From Eutrophocola sp049446715 (lineage in GTDB: Bacteria > Pseudomonadota > Gammaproteobacteria > Pseudomonadales > Pseudohongiellaceae), in NCBI GenBank assembly GCA_049446715.1, contig JBMTQX010000005.1, positions 1 through 64,000 on the forward strand: 64,000 nt of DNA. The letters are read 5' to 3'. Positions 1 through 8,708 of this stretch are shown here, piece after piece (positions within the stretch are counted from its first letter, which is position 1; the number at the start of each line of letters is the position of its first letter). The translations under genes and the position numbers were made by a program. The notes under the pieces were generated by a model. That model had not been told where the DNA came from. It saw nothing but the letters and a program-made list of their open reading frames with translations, and did no database searches.

Positions 1-1079
1 CGGAAGTGGATAATGTCCCCGTCCTTGACCAGGTAATCCTTGCCTTCCAATCGCCATTTGCCGGCATCCTTGGCGCCCTGTTCGCCGTTGTTGGCGACAA
101 AATCCTCGTAACCGACCACTTCGGCGCGGATGAAACCTTTTTCGAAATCGGTGTGGATCACGGCGGCGGCCTTGGGGGCGGTGGCGCCTTTCTTGACGGT
201 CCAGGCGCGTACCTCCTTGGGACCGGCCGTGAAATAGGTTTGCAGGCCAAGCAGGGTGTAGCCGGCGCGGATGACGCGGTCCAGGCCCGGTTCCTCCATG
301 CCCATTTCCTGTAGGAATTCGAGCTTTTCATCGGCTTCCAGTTCGGCAATTTCCGATTCCAGCTTGTTGCAGACCACCACCACTTCGGCTCGTTCCTCGG
401 CGGCAATTTCCCGCACGACGTCCAGGTGGGAATTGTTCTCGAAACCGCTTTCGTCGACGTTGGCGATATACATGGTCGGTTTCACAGTCAGCAGGTGGAG
501 GCTGTAGATGTCGGCTAGCTCATTGGCGTCCAGCCCCAGGCTGCGGACCGGGCTGCCGGTGTCCAGGTGCAGGCGGATGCGGTCGAGCAGGGCGGTCTGT
601 TTCTGGGCATCCTTGTCTCCGCTCTTGGCGACGCGGCTGACCTTGTCCCAGGCTTTCTGCACGCTTTCCAGGTCGGCCAGGGCGAGTTCGGTGTTGATGG
701 TCTCGATATCGCCGCGTGGGTTGATCTTGTTGGCGACATGCACCACGTTCTCGTCCTCGAAACAGCGCACGACATGGGCAATGGCATCGGTCTCGCGAAT
801 ATTGTGCAGGAACTGGTTGCCTAGGCCCTCGCCCTTGGAGGCTCCGGCGACCAGGCCGGCAATGTCGACGAACTCCATGGTGGTCGGAATGGTGTTCTGG
901 GGTTTGACGATTTCCGCCAGCTTGTCCAGGCGCGGGTCAGGAATCGGCACGATGCCGGAGTTGGGCTCGATGGTGCAGAACGGAAAGTTTTCCGCCGCGA
1001 TTCCGGCTTCGGTCAGGGCATTGAAGAGGGTGGATTTGCCCACGTTGGGCAGGCCCACGATGCCGCATTTAATTCCCAT
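1..1079 (-). CDS. ychF: Ribosome-associated ATPase/GTPase YchF (3' end cut by window edge)
   Basis: Translation-associated P-loop NTPase of the Obg family. It reads from ATG at 1077-1079 towards the left edge. The P-loop GLPNVGKST is at residues 9-17. The G4 motif reads NKLE rather than NKxD, the known YchF feature that favours ATP over GTP. The central coiled coil and C-terminal TGS domain follow. About 359 residues are visible, ending in DIIHF, so only the last few residues (RFNV in E. coli) lie outside. The start overlaps the end of pth by 11 bases, and pth-ychF is a classic conserved pair, so translation is probably coupled. Confidence 0.97.
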   Translation of the reverse strand, partial: MGIKCGIVGLPNVGKSTLFNALTEAGIAAENFPFCTIEPNSGIVPIPDPRLDKLAEIVKPQNTIPTTMEFVDIAGLVAGASKGEGLGNQFLHNIRETDAIAHVVRCFEDENVVHVANKINPRGDIETINTELALADLESVQKAWDKVSRVAKSGDKDAQKQTALLDRIRLHLDTGSPVRSLGLDANELADIYSLHLLTVKPTMYIANVDESGFENNSHLDVVREIAAEERAEVVVVCNKLESEIAELEADEKLEFLQEMGMEEPGLDRVIRAGYTLLGLQTYFTAGPKEVRAWTVKKGATAPKAAAVIHTDFEKGFIRAEVVGYEDFVANNGEQGAKDAGKWRLEGKDYLVKDGDIIHF

Positions 1080-1707
1080 TATCCGTTTCCTTTTTGTCGG
1101 TCTGTTCTTCTGGTTTAGGTTTAGGTTCTGGTTCGGGTTTGGTGTGCAACTTGCCCATGGCCATCTGGAACTTGCCAGCCAGCAACAGGGGCAGGACTTC
1201 CGCTGCTTCACGCATATTGTCTTCCAGTGCCATGGCTTCAGCCTTGGGAGGCACTCCCAGCACGTAGTCGACACCATCGCCGCGCGGACGGCCAATGCCG
1301 AGGCGCAGCCGGTGAAAATCACGGGTGCCCAGGGCCTTCTCGATATCACGGATACCGTTGTGGCCGCCGTGGCCGCCACCGGTTTTCAGTTTTACCGTAC
1401 CGACCGGCAGGTCGAGTTCGTCGTAGGCAATGAGGATTTCTTCCGGGGCAATGTCAAAATAGCGCGCCATGGCAGACACGGCTTGGCCGCTGTTGTTCAT
1501 GTAGGTGGTGGGAAACAGCAGGCGTACATCCTTGCCACCGATAGTGATACGGCCAGCGTGGCCATAGAACTTGCTCTCGGGGCGCAACTCGCCGTGGTAG
1601 TCGTGGCACAGGCTCTCGAGAAAGAGGGCGCCGGCATTGTGGCGGGTAAACCGGTATTGTTGGCCTGGATTGCCCAGGCCAACAATCAGCTTGATGCCAT
1701 CACTCAT
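1069..1707 (-). CDS. pth: Peptidyl-tRNA hydrolase
   Basis: Cleaves the ester bond of peptidyl-tRNAs released by stalled ribosomes, recycling tRNA in the cytoplasm. The N-terminal VGLGNPG motif and catalytic His23 in TRHNAG are present, as are the YMNNSG substrate loop (about residues 68-73) and the glycine-rich GGGHGGHNG stretch. The protein is 212 aa against about 194 in E. coli. The excess is a hydrophilic C-terminal tail of alternating Lys/Pro/Glu (PEPEPKPKPEE) without an obvious fold. It lies 15 bases after rplY and overlaps ychF, so rplY-pth-ychF is probably one transcript. Confidence 0.97.
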   Translation of the reverse strand: MSDGIKLIVGLGNPGQQYRFTRHNAGALFLESLCHDYHGELRPESKFYGHAGRITIGGKDVRLLFPTTYMNNSGQAVSAMARYFDIAPEEILIAYDELDLPVGTVKLKTGGGHGGHNGIRDIEKALGTRDFHRLRLGIGRPRGDGVDYVLGVPPKAEAMALEDNMREAAEVLPLLLAGKFQMAMGKLHTKPEPEPKPKPEEQTDKKETDNGN

Positions 1708-1721
1708 GGTGAAGTGGTGGC

Positions 1722-2405
1722 TTAGTCTTCGGAGTCGCTGTCTTTAGGGTCAGCTTCGTCCTTGGTCGGGACATCGCCAGCATCCACTTCAGCGTCGTCG
1801 CTTTCCACGATCTGTTCACGGATTTCCTGGACAGTCGCGATGGCGTGGTCGTTTTCCTCACCGTGAGACAGCTCGACACTGGTGACACCAGCCGGCAGTT
1901 TCAGGTCGGAGATGTGAACGATGTCGCCCACATGGATATCGGCCATGTCGATTTCGATGTATTCCGGCAGGTCTTTCGGTAGACAGCTGATTTCCAGTTC
2001 GTGCATGGACTGGATAATCTGGCCTCTCTCCTGTTTCACGCCGACACACTTGTCTTCGTTGATCAGGTGCAGCGGCACATTTACCTGCAGGGCGACATCA
2101 GCGCGTACGCGCAGAAAGTCGGCGTGCATGATGACCGGCTTGGCCGGGTGACGCTGCAGGTCCTTGAGAACGACGCTTTCCTGGGTGCCATCCACTTTCA
2201 GCTCGATAATCGAGGAGAAAAAGGCTTCATGCTCGGTGGCATGCAACAGGTCGTCGTGACGCAGCGTGATGGAAGCAGGGTTCTGGCCGCCACCGTAAAT
2301 GATGGCCGGAATGGCTCCGCTGGTACGACGCAGGCGGCGGCTCGCACCTTTCCCCACGTCTGCCCTGGACTTCGCTTCCAGGATAAATTCGTGTTTATCT
2401 GACAT
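1722..2405 (-). CDS. rplY: 50S ribosomal protein L25, long Ctc form
   Basis: 5S rRNA-binding large-subunit protein. The 227 aa length shows the long Ctc type: an N-terminal L25 domain (about residues 1-95, starting MSDKHEFILEAKSRADVGKG) followed by the beta-rich TL5/CTC C-terminal domain. The tail is strongly acidic (DDAEVDAGDVPTKDEADPKD), common in this form. The gene sits between prs and pth, the usual Pseudomonas-type order, and transcription runs prs to rplY to pth. The spacer to prs is about 142 bases. Confidence 0.96.
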   Translation of the reverse strand: MSDKHEFILEAKSRADVGKGASRRLRRTSGAIPAIIYGGGQNPASITLRHDDLLHATEHEAFFSSIIELKVDGTQESVVLKDLQRHPAKPVIMHADFLRVRADVALQVNVPLHLINEDKCVGVKQERGQIIQSMHELEISCLPKDLPEYIEIDMADIHVGDIVHISDLKLPAGVTSVELSHGEENDHAIATVQEIREQIVESDDAEVDAGDVPTKDEADPKDSDSED

Positions 2406-2547
2406 TGGTTTGTTTCCTTGCAGCTATTGCGCAACAGCGCGGATAAAGCCGCTTCAAAATGGGCTCAAGGCCCGGTTTTTAAATGTCTCTCCGGGATTTG
2501 CGACCAATCCCGGACAGGGTTATTTGTCAGTGCCCGCCTGCCAACAC

Positions 2548-3498
2548 TTACGTGTTGTCAAACATGGCGCTGACAGATTCTTCATTGCTGACCCGGCGGA
2601 TGGACTCACCCAGGAACTTGCCCATGGTGAGCTGGCGGATCTTCTTGCACTGCTTGGCTTCCGGCGACAGCGGGATGGTGTCGGTAACCACCAGCGAGTC
2701 GAGGGAAGAGTTGTTAATGTTGTCCAGGGCGTTGCCAGACAGCACCGGATGCGTACAGTAGGCGACGACTTTCAGTGCGCCTTCTTCTTTCAGCGCATCA
2801 GCGGCCTTGCACAGGGTGCCGGCGGTATCAACCATGTCGTCGACAATCAGACAGGTGCGGTCCTTCACTTCACCGATCAGGTGCATGACCTGGGATTCGT
2901 TGGCCTTCGGGCGACGCTTGTCGATGATAGCGAGGTCGATATCCAGCTGTTTGGCAAAGGCTCGGGCCCTGACTACACCCCCGATATCCGGAGACACAAC
3001 CATCAGGTTTTTGTAATTCTGGCGTATGACTTCGTCGAACAGCACCGGTGAGGCATAGACGTTGTCCACCGGAATCTGGAAGAAGCCCTGGATCTGTTCG
3101 GCGTGCAGGTCGACGGTGAGGAGGCGGTTCACCCCAACGGTGCTGATCATGTCGGCAACGACCTTGGCGCTGATAGGTACACGGGCAGAACGGACGCGAC
3201 GGTCCTGGCGGGCATAGCCGAAGTAAGGTATCACTGCCGTGATGCGGTTGGCCGAGGAACGATGCAGGGCATCGGCCATGAGCAGCAGTTCCATGAGATT
3301 GCTGTTGGTGGGTGCACAGGTGGGCTGGATGATGAAAACGTCCTGGCCACGCACGTTTTCATTGAGTTCGACGTTGATTTCGCCGTCACTGAATTTTTCG
3401 ACTTCGGCACGACCCAGTGGTACACCGAGCCATTTAGCGACTTTTTCCGCCAGTTCACGGTTGGCGTTGCCGCTGAATACCATCAAGTTGTTGGCCAT
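2548..3498 (-). CDS. prs: Ribose-phosphate pyrophosphokinase (PRPP synthetase)
   Basis: Makes PRPP from ribose 5-phosphate and ATP for nucleotide, His, Trp and NAD synthesis. ATG at 3496-3498 gives MANNLMVFSGNANREL and 316 aa, matching the 315 aa E. coli enzyme. An upstream in-frame ATG at 3603 exists, but the extension would run through tRNA-Gln, so it is not used. The flexible loop YARQDRR (about residue 97), the metal/His motif DLHAEQIQGFF and the PRPP loop IVDDMVDTAGT (about residues 218-228) are all intact. It lies directly downstream of tRNA-Gln on the same strand. Confidence 0.97.
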   Translation of the reverse strand: MANNLMVFSGNANRELAEKVAKWLGVPLGRAEVEKFSDGEINVELNENVRGQDVFIIQPTCAPTNSNLMELLLMADALHRSSANRITAVIPYFGYARQDRRVRSARVPISAKVVADMISTVGVNRLLTVDLHAEQIQGFFQIPVDNVYASPVLFDEVIRQNYKNLMVVSPDIGGVVRARAFAKQLDIDLAIIDKRRPKANESQVMHLIGEVKDRTCLIVDDMVDTAGTLCKAADALKEEGALKVVAYCTHPVLSGNALDNINNSSLDSLVVTDTIPLSPEAKQCKKIRQLTMGKFLGESIRRVSNEESVSAMFDNT

Positions 3499-3567
3499 AG
3501 CACTAGTCCTGCATTGCGTCGGTGTCAGTCTGTAGATGTTAGCGTTTCGTCGAATCAGTTGTGCATT

Positions 3568-3642
3568 TGGCTGGGGTGGGAGGATTCGAACCTCCGCATG
3601 CAAGGATCAAAACCTTGTGCCTTACCGCTTGGCGACACCCCA
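3568..3642 (-). tRNA. tRNA-Gln(TTG)
   Basis: The minus strand folds as a tRNA. The acceptor stem TGGGGTG pairs with CACCCCA minus edge mismatches, the D arm carries AAGCGGTAAGGC, the anticodon loop reads TTTTGAT (anticodon TTG), the T arm is GGAGGTTCGAATCCTCC, and CCA is encoded. It lies between ispE and prs, the position of tRNA-Gln in pseudomonads. Its 3' end lies about 70 bases before the prs start codon. Confidence 0.95.
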
Positions 3643-3665
3643 AGAAGTCTTTGTCTATAAAGCTG

Positions 3666-4514
3666 TTACTGCAATTGTCTGTAAAGCGGGGAAAGATTGA
3701 CGCCCCGGGCTACAAACGCTGAACAACCGGCTGGTGCCTGTGCGGGCATCAGGGCCAACACACGCCGGGCTTCAGCTTCCGTTTCAAAGGCGGCAAACAC
3801 ACTGGCGCCAGTGCCGGTCATGCGTGCTTCGACATATCCCGATAGCCAGTCCAGTGCCTTTTTGACTGGTGAATAAAGGCTCCTGACCAGCGATTCGCAG
3901 TCATTTTTGCTGCCCGGAAACGGAAAGGCGGCTATTTTGAGGGGGTGAGTGTCCCTTGTCAATTGTGGATGGGTAAAAATCTCCCGGGTGGAGACGTGAC
4001 AATCGGGGGTGAGTACGAGGTACCAACGTTCAGGTAAATCAACAGGTTGCAGTGTTTCGCCAAGGTCTTCGGCCCAGGCCGAAAAGCCATGAATGAAGAC
4101 CGGCACGTCGGCCCCCAGACCCAGGCCGATAGCCGCCAGTGATTCGGTGTCCAGGCCGCAGCCCCAGAGCTCGTTCAGGGCCACCAGGGTGGTGGCGGCA
4201 TCCGAGCTGCCCCCGCCGACACCACCGCCGGCGGGCAGGCGCTTGTCCAGGAACATGCGGGTGCCTTTTTGGCAGCCGGTGGCCGCAGTCAGGGCCCGGG
4301 CAGCCTGCACCACGAGATTGTCCGGGCCGGCCAATGCCGGTTGGCTGCAGTCAAACTGAAGGTCCTGGCCATCGGTGAGGGTGAAGCTGAGCGTGTCGCC
4401 GTAATCCAGCAACTGGAAAACGGTTTGCAGGCGGTGATAACCGTCTTCGCGGCGGCCAAGAATATGCAGGAACAGGTTCAGTTTGGCCGGGGCCGGCAGC
4501 GAAAGGGTTGTCAT
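3666..4514 (-). CDS. ispE: 4-diphosphocytidyl-2-C-methyl-D-erythritol kinase
   Basis: GHMP-family kinase that phosphorylates CDP-methylerythritol in the MEP isoprenoid pathway. The N-terminal PAPAKLNLFLHILGRREDGY motif holds the substrate Lys. The ATP-binding loop LPAGGGVGGGSSDAA lies near residues 93-107 and the third GHMP motif (MTGTGASVFAAF) near residue 235. The length of 282 aa is normal. The start overlaps the lolB stop by 4 bases (ATGA), so lolB-ispE are translationally coupled. ispH and ispB of the same pathway occur elsewhere in the window. Confidence 0.97.
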   Translation of the reverse strand: MTTLSLPAPAKLNLFLHILGRREDGYHRLQTVFQLLDYGDTLSFTLTDGQDLQFDCSQPALAGPDNLVVQAARALTAATGCQKGTRMFLDKRLPAGGGVGGGSSDAATTLVALNELWGCGLDTESLAAIGLGLGADVPVFIHGFSAWAEDLGETLQPVDLPERWYLVLTPDCHVSTREIFTHPQLTRDTHPLKIAAFPFPGSKNDCESLVRSLYSPVKKALDWLSGYVEARMTGTGASVFAAFETEAEARRVLALMPAQAPAGCSAFVARGVNLSPLYRQLQ

Positions 4515-5119
4515 GGCTGTGTGGCGACCGGCAGGTCCCAGTCGGCGATGAGAAATGTCAGGCGGTAAGGCGATTGCTCCAGGCGCAGGCGTCCCGGCAG
4601 GTAATAACCCTGCACATTCCGGTAACGGTCATACTGCAGCTCCCACACCCGGCCACCGCCATCAGCCTGGCTCAGGGTGGCGACCAGGCCATCGGCGTCA
4701 TCGGTGAATTGCGGGCGAGAACCCGGTGCTGCCAGGCCGCGAATCCAGTAGAGCAGTTCATTCGCGGGAAAGGCATAACCCAGGATTTCGCTGCCTAGCG
4801 CGGCAAGGCTGCCCGCCACGACAGGATCCTCGCCGGCCTTTTCCACCAGCACGCGCTGCTGGTTGCCGGACAGGCGCACGGCGCCGAGGCCAAGCGTACC
4901 GCTGAGATTGATTTCAAAAGCCGCGTTGTCCTGTTGCCAGTTGATATTGATGGTGTTGGAGTTGTTGCCGCTTCTGATATTCAGGCGGCCGCGCAGGGAC
5001 CAGGTGTCCAGGGTCCGCAGTTTTTGCTGGTAATCGCTGTCTTCAAAGGTCGGTGCAGGTGACAGCGCGGTACAGGAGGACAAAAGGAACAGCAGGCCCA
5101 GTACCGCGGCTCGGGTCAT
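4511..5119 (-). CDS. lolB: Outer membrane lipoprotein receptor LolB
   Basis: Receives lipoproteins from LolA and inserts them in the outer membrane; itself a lipoprotein. ATG at 5117-5119 gives a short signal peptide, MTRAAVLGLLFLLSSC, with lipobox LSSC. The longer frame from 5248 would hide this signal and overlap the TPR gene by over 100 bases. The mature 185 residues carry the LolB pattern (WSLRGRLNIRSGNNSNTINI, later GSRPQFTDDADGLVATL). It follows the TPR lipoprotein gene by 19 bases and overlaps ispE by 4, so the three form an operon. Confidence 0.94.
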   Translation of the reverse strand: MTRAAVLGLLFLLSSCTALSPAPTFEDSDYQQKLRTLDTWSLRGRLNIRSGNNSNTININWQQDNAAFEINLSGTLGLGAVRLSGNQQRVLVEKAGEDPVVAGSLAALGSEILGYAFPANELLYWIRGLAAPGSRPQFTDDADGLVATLSQADGGGRVWELQYDRYRNVQGYYLPGRLRLEQSPYRLTFLIADWDLPVATQP

Positions 5120-5138
5120 GGCAGGAGTTGCCAAATGA

Positions 5139-6974
5139 CTAGCTGGACGACTCAGAGGTGAGCCGTTCCATGGTGCTGCGAATATGGTCGCTGTCTGGCT
5201 GGCTTTCAAGTGCCTTGCGCCAGACACTGCGGGCTTCGGACTTCTCACCCATCACCCAGAGGACTTCGCCGAGATGGGCGGCGACTTCATGGTCCGGGAA
5301 CAGTTCATAGGCGCGATCAAGGTTGGCGCGCGCCTCTTCGTAACGACCCAGCCGGTACTGCACCCAGCCCAGGCTGTCGATGATGGCCGGATCATTCGGT
5401 GCCAGTTCAACGGCGCGCATGATGAGCTTGTAGGCTTCATCATAGCGATCAGTGCGATCGGCCAGGGTATACCCGAGGCTGTTGTAGGCGACCGGGTTGT
5501 TCGGGTTAAGCTGGATGATCTTGCGCAGATCTTCTTCCATCAGCGCGAGGTCTTTGATTTCCTGGCTGTAGACGGACCGCAGGAACAACAGCTGGATATT
5601 GCTGGGGAAGGCACCCACGGCATTGTTCAGCACCATGCCGGCTTCGTTCATGAAGCCTTCATCCATCAGGACATTGGCTTCCATCGACAGTAACGCGATG
5701 TTGTAGTCGGGGTTGCGGAAACGGATGTTCTGCAGGCGAGACCTGACTTCATCGTAACGGCCGGCACGGACCATGAGTTCGGTCAGGCTGCGCTGGGCCT
5801 GCAGGAAGTTGCCGCCCGCATTGACGTTGAAGAAATGCGGGATGGCCTCTTCAGGATTGTTGTCCTGCATGTAAATGTAGCCCAGGTAGTAATGCGCATC
5901 ATCCAGACGCTGGCCGTTGTCGACCACGCGCTGGAAGTAGATACGGGCATCGTTGAGCATCTTGATTTCCATGCTGATCAGCGCCAGGGAGTAGAGCATG
6001 TCGAAGTCTTCGGGATTTTGTTCCACGATGATCTTGAACTGGTCGCGGGCTTCCCGGTAACGCTCTTCATCCACCAGCTTGCGGGCATACTGGAAACGCA
6101 GCTGCTTGTTGTCATCATTGCTGCGCAGTGCCTGTTCCAGACGCAGCCGGGCCTTGTCGGCCTCACCCATCCGTTCCAGCAGTTCGACCTCGAGGATCAC
6201 CACTTCGGGCGGATCATTCATTTCCTCTGCTAGCACAGTGACCAGTGCATAGGATTGCTCGGTCTGGTCGTTCTGCTGGTACAGGTGCGCCAGTGCCAGG
6301 CGCAGGGACTGGTTGTCCGGGTAACGTGTTTTCATGTCCTCAAAATCAGCGATCAGCGCATCGATGATGAGGGCAATGTTGTTGTCCAGGGCTGTCCGGT
6401 TGGTGATGAGGCGGAAATCAATGGTGGCACCGAGCGCCACCAGGCGATCCATGTGCTTCAGCGCTTCGCGGTAACGGCCCAGGGTAACCATCTGGAAGGC
6501 GAGGGTGCGCAGGGCTTCCTGGGAGTCCGGCTCCTTGGCCAGCCACATGTTGCCCATCTCCAGAGAGGCAGGCACATCACGCAGGAAGGAGGCGATGCGT
6601 GAGGCGCGGCGAATGATGTTGATGTCATTGGTTTCACGGGCCAGGGCCACATAGTCTTCCAAGGCCTTCTGGTTCATACCGCGCTGACCGGCCATTTCGG
6701 CCAGTATTACGCGCGTCAGTATTTCCTCGGAAAAGGAGCCGTACTTGATTTCTTCGGGCGGGGGCAACGGCTGGGGTATGACATCGACCTGGGCAGTGGC
6801 TGTGCTGCCGGCTGCAGTGGATTCGGAGCCGCGGCCTTCACTTTCCTCGGTGCTTTCATCGACAGTGGCACAGGCGGCCAGCAGGCTTGAAAACAGCAGG
6901 GCCAGGAGTGCGGAGGCGTGGCGTCGGAGACGGGCATGGCCCGATGTCCTGACGGAAGAGAAGGGATTGATCAT
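5139..6974 (-). CDS. Tetratricopeptide-repeat outer membrane lipoprotein (PA4667 type)
   Basis: A 611 aa protein from ATG at 6972-6974 with a signal peptide ending in lipobox LLAAC, so probably lipid-anchored. Many TPR units follow, for example around residues 250-330 and in the C-terminal third (NPVAYNSLGYTLADRTDRYD, ELAPNDPAIIDSLGWVQYRL). TPR proteins in this position upstream of lolB are widely conserved in gammaproteobacteria, but I know of no firm function beyond a likely scaffolding role in envelope biogenesis. An ATG at 7013 would add 13 residues before the signal peptide; it is less likely because it overlaps the predicted promoter. Confidence 0.9.
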   Translation of the reverse strand: MINPFSSVRTSGHARLRRHASALLALLFSSLLAACATVDESTEESEGRGSESTAAGSTATAQVDVIPQPLPPPEEIKYGSFSEEILTRVILAEMAGQRGMNQKALEDYVALARETNDINIIRRASRIASFLRDVPASLEMGNMWLAKEPDSQEALRTLAFQMVTLGRYREALKHMDRLVALGATIDFRLITNRTALDNNIALIIDALIADFEDMKTRYPDNQSLRLALAHLYQQNDQTEQSYALVTVLAEEMNDPPEVVILEVELLERMGEADKARLRLEQALRSNDDNKQLRFQYARKLVDEERYREARDQFKIIVEQNPEDFDMLYSLALISMEIKMLNDARIYFQRVVDNGQRLDDAHYYLGYIYMQDNNPEEAIPHFFNVNAGGNFLQAQRSLTELMVRAGRYDEVRSRLQNIRFRNPDYNIALLSMEANVLMDEGFMNEAGMVLNNAVGAFPSNIQLLFLRSVYSQEIKDLALMEEDLRKIIQLNPNNPVAYNSLGYTLADRTDRYDEAYKLIMRAVELAPNDPAIIDSLGWVQYRLGRYEEARANLDRAYELFPDHEVAAHLGEVLWVMGEKSEARSVWRKALESQPDSDHIRSTMERLTSESSS

Positions 6975-6983
6975 ATGGGCTTT

Positions 6984-7013
6984 AGTATAGCGACAACGTT
7001 GCTGGTATCTCAA
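6984..7013 (-). promoter_or_regulatory. Predicted sigma70 promoter of the TPR-lolB-ispE operon
   Basis: On the minus strand TTGAGA and TATACT are separated by 18 bases. The predicted start of transcription falls only a few bases before the ATG at 6974, so the mRNA would be nearly leaderless. Pattern match only. Confidence 0.35.
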
Positions 7014-7153
7014 TGAGGTGGGGGTGACCCGGGTAATCTCAATGAAAGTCGGAATCGTATTGCATCAGACCGCTACCGGCGGTATTTCGTTCCCCGCCTT
7101 TCGCCGGGCTGGTAAATTCGGAAAAAAGCCGGGAAACAGCGGCTGGCCGATAA

Positions 7154-7182
7154 TAGGCACGAGAGTGACTATTGAGTAAAAT
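7154..7182 (+). promoter_or_regulatory. Possible hemA promoter
   Basis: TAGGCA and TAAAAT with 17 base spacing, about 150 bases before the hemA ATG. The -10 matches consensus at 5 of 6 positions and the -35 at 4 of 6. Weak pattern evidence only. Confidence 0.25.
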
Positions 7183-7334
7183 AGCCGGCTGATCAAGGGA
7201 AAGTCCGAATTGCTGCTTCTACTACTGCTACAGCCGAGCTTTCAAACCGGCAGCCTCACCATTGCGAGGGGCTGCATACTCAGACCACATATTCTGACCA
7301 CAGATAAGAACGACTGGTAACCGGCAGCACTGAC

Positions 7335-8669
7335 ATGAGCACTTTTGTCCTGGGCATCAACCACAACACCGCCAGCGTCGATGTACGCGAACGGGTGGCC
7401 TTTGCTCCGGAAAAAATGCATGACGCGCTGCAGCAGGCCTGTGCCGATGTCGGGCTGGATGAAATCATCATCGTGTCCACCTGTAACCGCACCGAGCTGT
7501 ATTGTGAGCCGGGTGAAGGCAAGGCATCGGGACAGCCGACGGACGAGGTCAGGAGCAAGCTGCAGCAGTGGCTGGCGGGCTATCACGAGCTGAAAGCGGC
7601 ACAACTGGCAGACTGCCTGTACTGCCATGAAGAGACTGATGCCGTCCGACATGCCATGAAAGTGGCCAGTGGCCTGGACTCCATGGTGCTGGGTGAACCG
7701 CAGATCCTGGGGCAGCTGAAGTCAGCCTATGCCGTGGCCCGCGAAGCCGGTACCGTCGGCAACAACCTCAGCCGCCTGTTTGAGGAAACCTTCGCGGTGG
7801 CCAAGCAGGTCAGAACCGATACCGCCATAGGCGAAAGCCCGGTGTCGGTCGCTTTTGCGGCTGTCACGTTGGCCGAACATATTTTCAGTGATCTGACCCG
7901 GGTCAACGCGCTCATGATCGGTGCCGGCCGCACCATCGAACTGGTCATCCAGCATCTCAAGCGTGCCGGGGTAGCCCACATGGCCGTGGCCAACCGCACC
8001 CTGGAGCGGGCCCTGGAATTGAAAGAGAAATACGGCGTGGATGAAGTGTTGTTTTCCGACCTGCATGAGCAGCTGGAGCATGCCGATATCGTGGTCAGTT
8101 CCACCGCCAGCCAGGTACCCATCCTGGGTAAGGGCGCAGTGGAAAGTGCTCTCAAGGCCCGCCGTCACAAACCCATTTTCATGGTCGACCTGGCCGTGCC
8201 CAGAGATATCGAGCCCGAAGTGGCCGAGCTTGACGATATCTATCTCTACAGTGTTGATGACCTGGCCCAGGTGATCGATGCCAGCCTGCAGAACCGGCAG
8301 GATGCCGCCGCCGAAGCCGAGCAGATCATTGCCCAGGGCGTGGCAAGCTACGAGGAGAAGCAGCGGACGCTGGGTATCGTGCCGATGCTGAAAAGCTTTC
8401 GTCAGAAAGCCGAACAGATCCGCGATACGGAACTGGAAAAAGCCCTCAAGCAGCTCGACAAGGGGGAGGCTCCTGACAAGGTGCTGGCCAACCTGGCGCG
8501 CCTGCTCACCAACAAGCTCATCCATGCGCCCAGCGTGCAAATGAAAAAAGCCAGTGCTGATGGCCGCAGCGAGCTGATTCAGCTGGCTGAAATGCTCTTT
8601 GAGCTCGAGGCCAGCAACGAGGAAGTCACCGCTTTTGATCCCGAGGATGAAAAGCATAACCAGCCCTGA
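7335..8669 (+). CDS. hemA: Glutamyl-tRNA reductase
   Basis: First step of C5 tetrapyrrole synthesis: reduces glutamyl-tRNA to glutamate-1-semialdehyde with NADPH. Catalytic Cys50 sits in STCNRTELY. The specificity loop (EPQILGQLKSAY) is near residue 120, and the NADPH Rossmann motif LMIGAGRTIELVIQHL is near residue 193. A C-terminal dimerisation helix follows. The 444 aa length is a little over the E. coli 418 because of an acidic tail (SNEEVTAFDPEDEKHNQP). It starts a hemA-prfA-prmC run, a very common bacterial order. Confidence 0.97.
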   Translation: MSTFVLGINHNTASVDVRERVAFAPEKMHDALQQACADVGLDEIIIVSTCNRTELYCEPGEGKASGQPTDEVRSKLQQWLAGYHELKAAQLADCLYCHEETDAVRHAMKVASGLDSMVLGEPQILGQLKSAYAVAREAGTVGNNLSRLFEETFAVAKQVRTDTAIGESPVSVAFAAVTLAEHIFSDLTRVNALMIGAGRTIELVIQHLKRAGVAHMAVANRTLERALELKEKYGVDEVLFSDLHEQLEHADIVVSSTASQVPILGKGAVESALKARRHKPIFMVDLAVPRDIEPEVAELDDIYLYSVDDLAQVIDASLQNRQDAAAEAEQIIAQGVASYEEKQRTLGIVPMLKSFRQKAEQIRDTELEKALKQLDKGEAPDKVLANLARLLTNKLIHAPSVQMKKASADGRSELIQLAEMLFELEASNEEVTAFDPEDEKHNQP

Positions 8670-8708
8670 TCCGGTCTTTTTCCTCCGGGCTCGATTGCAG
8701 TACACACC

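Larger units (their letters stand above)
6975..7334. other. Divergent intergenic region between the TPR gene and hemA
   Basis: No gene is visible in these 360 bases. The left end holds the minus-strand promoter above. The middle carries imperfect GC-rich inverted segments around 7070-7140, and a weak plus-strand promoter lies at 7154-7182. The last 150 bases would be the hemA leader. Confidence 0.6.

Noticed and set aside
508..1725. 405-codon plus-strand frame
   Set aside because: It is antisense to ychF and pth, which have full family motifs. The translation is low in family-like features.
3499..3603. Longer prs start at 3603
   Set aside because: It would translate through tRNA-Gln, and the shorter start matches known Prs length.
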